Program-made: the position numbers and the translations under genes
Source: Opitutia bacterium
Lineage (GTDB): Bacteria; Verrucomicrobiota; Verrucomicrobiia; Opitutales; Opitutaceae
Reading direction: 5' to 3'
Assembly: GCA_025351035.1 (NCBI GenBank)
Contig: JANXWT010000462.1
Span: 1-6,239, forward strand
DNA: 6,239 nt
Shown: one piece after another, positions 5,414-6,239 of the stretch
Numbering within the stretch: the first letter of the stretch is position 1
How the letters are laid out: every line of letters starts with the position of its first letter
Notes under the pieces: model-generated
Told to the model about the DNA's origin: nothing
The model's database searches: none
The model's input: the letters and a program-made list of their open reading frames with translations, nothing else

Positions 5414-6239
5414 ATGTCCACTCAGGCTTTTGATCTCATCGGTGTTGGCAATCCCATCATGGACCTGCTGGCGCACGTCCCTGAGAAATTCCTCACCGAC
5501 CACGTCGCCGGTGAGAAGGGCGGCATGGTGCTCGTCGACGACGGCGACATCGTGCAACTGGTCGCAAAGCTCGGCGGCAACATCGCCGTGACGCCCGGCG
5601 GCTCGGCCGCCAACGCCACGATCGCGGCGGCGCGCCTCGGCCTGCGGACGACTTATCTCGGCAAGATCGGCGGCGACATCACCGCCCGGCATTACCGGGA
5701 TAATTTCAGCGCCGCCGGGGGCGACGCCTCGCGCTTCAAGCGCGCCATGCTGTCCAACGGCCGCTGCCTCTCGATGATCACGCCCGACGGCCAGCGCACC
5801 ATGCGCACCCACCTCGGCGCCGCCATGACGCTCAGTCCCGACGAGATTCAACCCGCCGACTTCGCCGGTGTGCGCCATGCCCACATCGAAGGCTATCTGA
5901 TGTTCAACCCCACGCTCGCCGAGAAGGTCGCGCGCACCGCCCGCGCCGCGGGCTGCACCATCAGCCTCGAACTCTCCTCCTTCGAGGTCGTCAATGTTGC
6001 CCGCGAGTGGATCCTTGCGCAGCTGCAGCAAGGCGTGCACGTCGTCTTCGCCAACGAGGACGAGGTCCGCGCGCTGTTCCAGAAGGATGCGTCCTACGAC
6101 GCCTATGCCCGCAAGCTCGCCGGCTACGGCGGCATCGCCTGCGTGAAGATCGGCAAGGACGGCGCGTGGGTCGCCCAGGGTTCCGACCTGCACCGCATCG
6201 CGCCCGTCAAGGTCGAGCGCGTCAACGACACCACTGGTG
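5414..6239 (+). CDS. PfkB-family carbohydrate or nucleoside kinase (3' end off the window)
   Basis: 275 codons are open from the ATG at 5414 to the window edge; PfkB enzymes are usually 300-340 residues, so roughly the last sixth is missing. They phosphorylate sugars or nucleosides with ATP. Visible marks: the opening strand DLIGVGNPIMDLLAHV (7-22), the substrate-binding GG region VTPGGSAANATIAAARLG (59-76, PfkB signature 1), YLGKIGGD (81-88), IEGYLM (158-163), NEDEVRAL (214-221) and, at the very end, NDTTG (271-275). The last is the start of PfkB signature 2, D-T-x-G-A-G-D; the catalytic Asp lies just beyond the window. The overall pattern is closest to the adenosine kinase-like/sugar kinase subgroup, but the substrate cannot be told from sequence alone. 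No clear Shine-Dalgarno is seen. The gene follows the DUF6941-like gene closely and may share its transcript. Confidence 0.9.
   Translation, partial: MSTQAFDLIGVGNPIMDLLAHVPEKFLTDHVAGEKGGMVLVDDGDIVQLVAKLGGNIAVTPGGSAANATIAAARLGLRTTYLGKIGGDITARHYRDNFSAAGGDASRFKRAMLSNGRCLSMITPDGQRTMRTHLGAAMTLSPDEIQPADFAGVRHAHIEGYLMFNPTLAEKVARTARAAGCTISLELSSFEVVNVAREWILAQLQQGVHVVFANEDEVRALFQKDASYDAYARKLAGYGGIACVKIGKDGAWVAQGSDLHRIAPVKVERVNDTTG

Noticed and set aside
4870..5421. Upstream extension of pyrG to a start at 5421
   Set aside because: It overlaps the divergent DUF6941-like gene in antisense and has no similarity to CTP synthase; the GTG at 4869 gives the exact family N-terminus.
5366..6193. Minus-strand open frame of 275 codons opposite the PfkB kinase
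   Set aside because: Shadow of the PfkB gene: Gly/Ala/Asp/Val-rich with no family features, while the plus strand carries both PfkB signatures.

Overview
The window looks like a metagenome or draft contig made of two unrelated pieces. Bases 1 to about 460 are AT-richer, with gene starts that lack Shine-Dalgarno sites and carry Bacteroidetes-type TAnnTTTG -7 boxes. Bases from about 460 to the end are GC-rich (clearly above 60 % by eye) and resemble a Gram-negative Verrucomicrobiota/Opitutaceae-type genome. The taxon names are inference from protein flavour, promoter style and repeats; no database search was possible.

Left piece: two divergent partial genes share a short intergenic region. On the minus strand is the N-terminus of a secreted protein (signal peptide, then a Thr/Ser-rich stretch). 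On the plus strand are the first 60 or so codons of a Bacteroidetes-type 2-oxoacid dehydrogenase E1. That gene is cut at about 457-468, where the same reading frame becomes the C-terminal half of a histidine phosphotransfer (Hpt) domain. I read this as a chimeric join at a few bases of shared sequence rather than a natural fusion.

Right piece, left to right: the Hpt remnant; rsmE (16S rRNA m3U1498 methyltransferase); a GxxExxY/PD-(D/E)XK family gene bracketed by inverted CGCAAAG-type repeats; then a minus-strand cluster whose transcription order is pyrG (CTP synthase), a paired-palindrome REP-like element, kdsA (Kdo-8-phosphate synthase) and a 166-residue protein with a lipoyl domain and an E3-binding domain but no acyltransferase core. 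Divergent from pyrG on the plus strand are a small DUF6941-like protein and a PfkB-family kinase that runs off the right edge just before its catalytic Asp.

pyrG and kdsA fit together functionally: KdsA makes the precursor of Kdo, and CTP from PyrG is needed to activate Kdo as CMP-Kdo for lipopolysaccharide. The least ordinary parts are the catalytic-domain-free E2-like protein, the repeat-bracketed GxxExxY unit, the two compensatory palindromes between pyrG and kdsA, and the inter-phylum join. I see no RNA genes, CRISPR array, transposase or phage genes.
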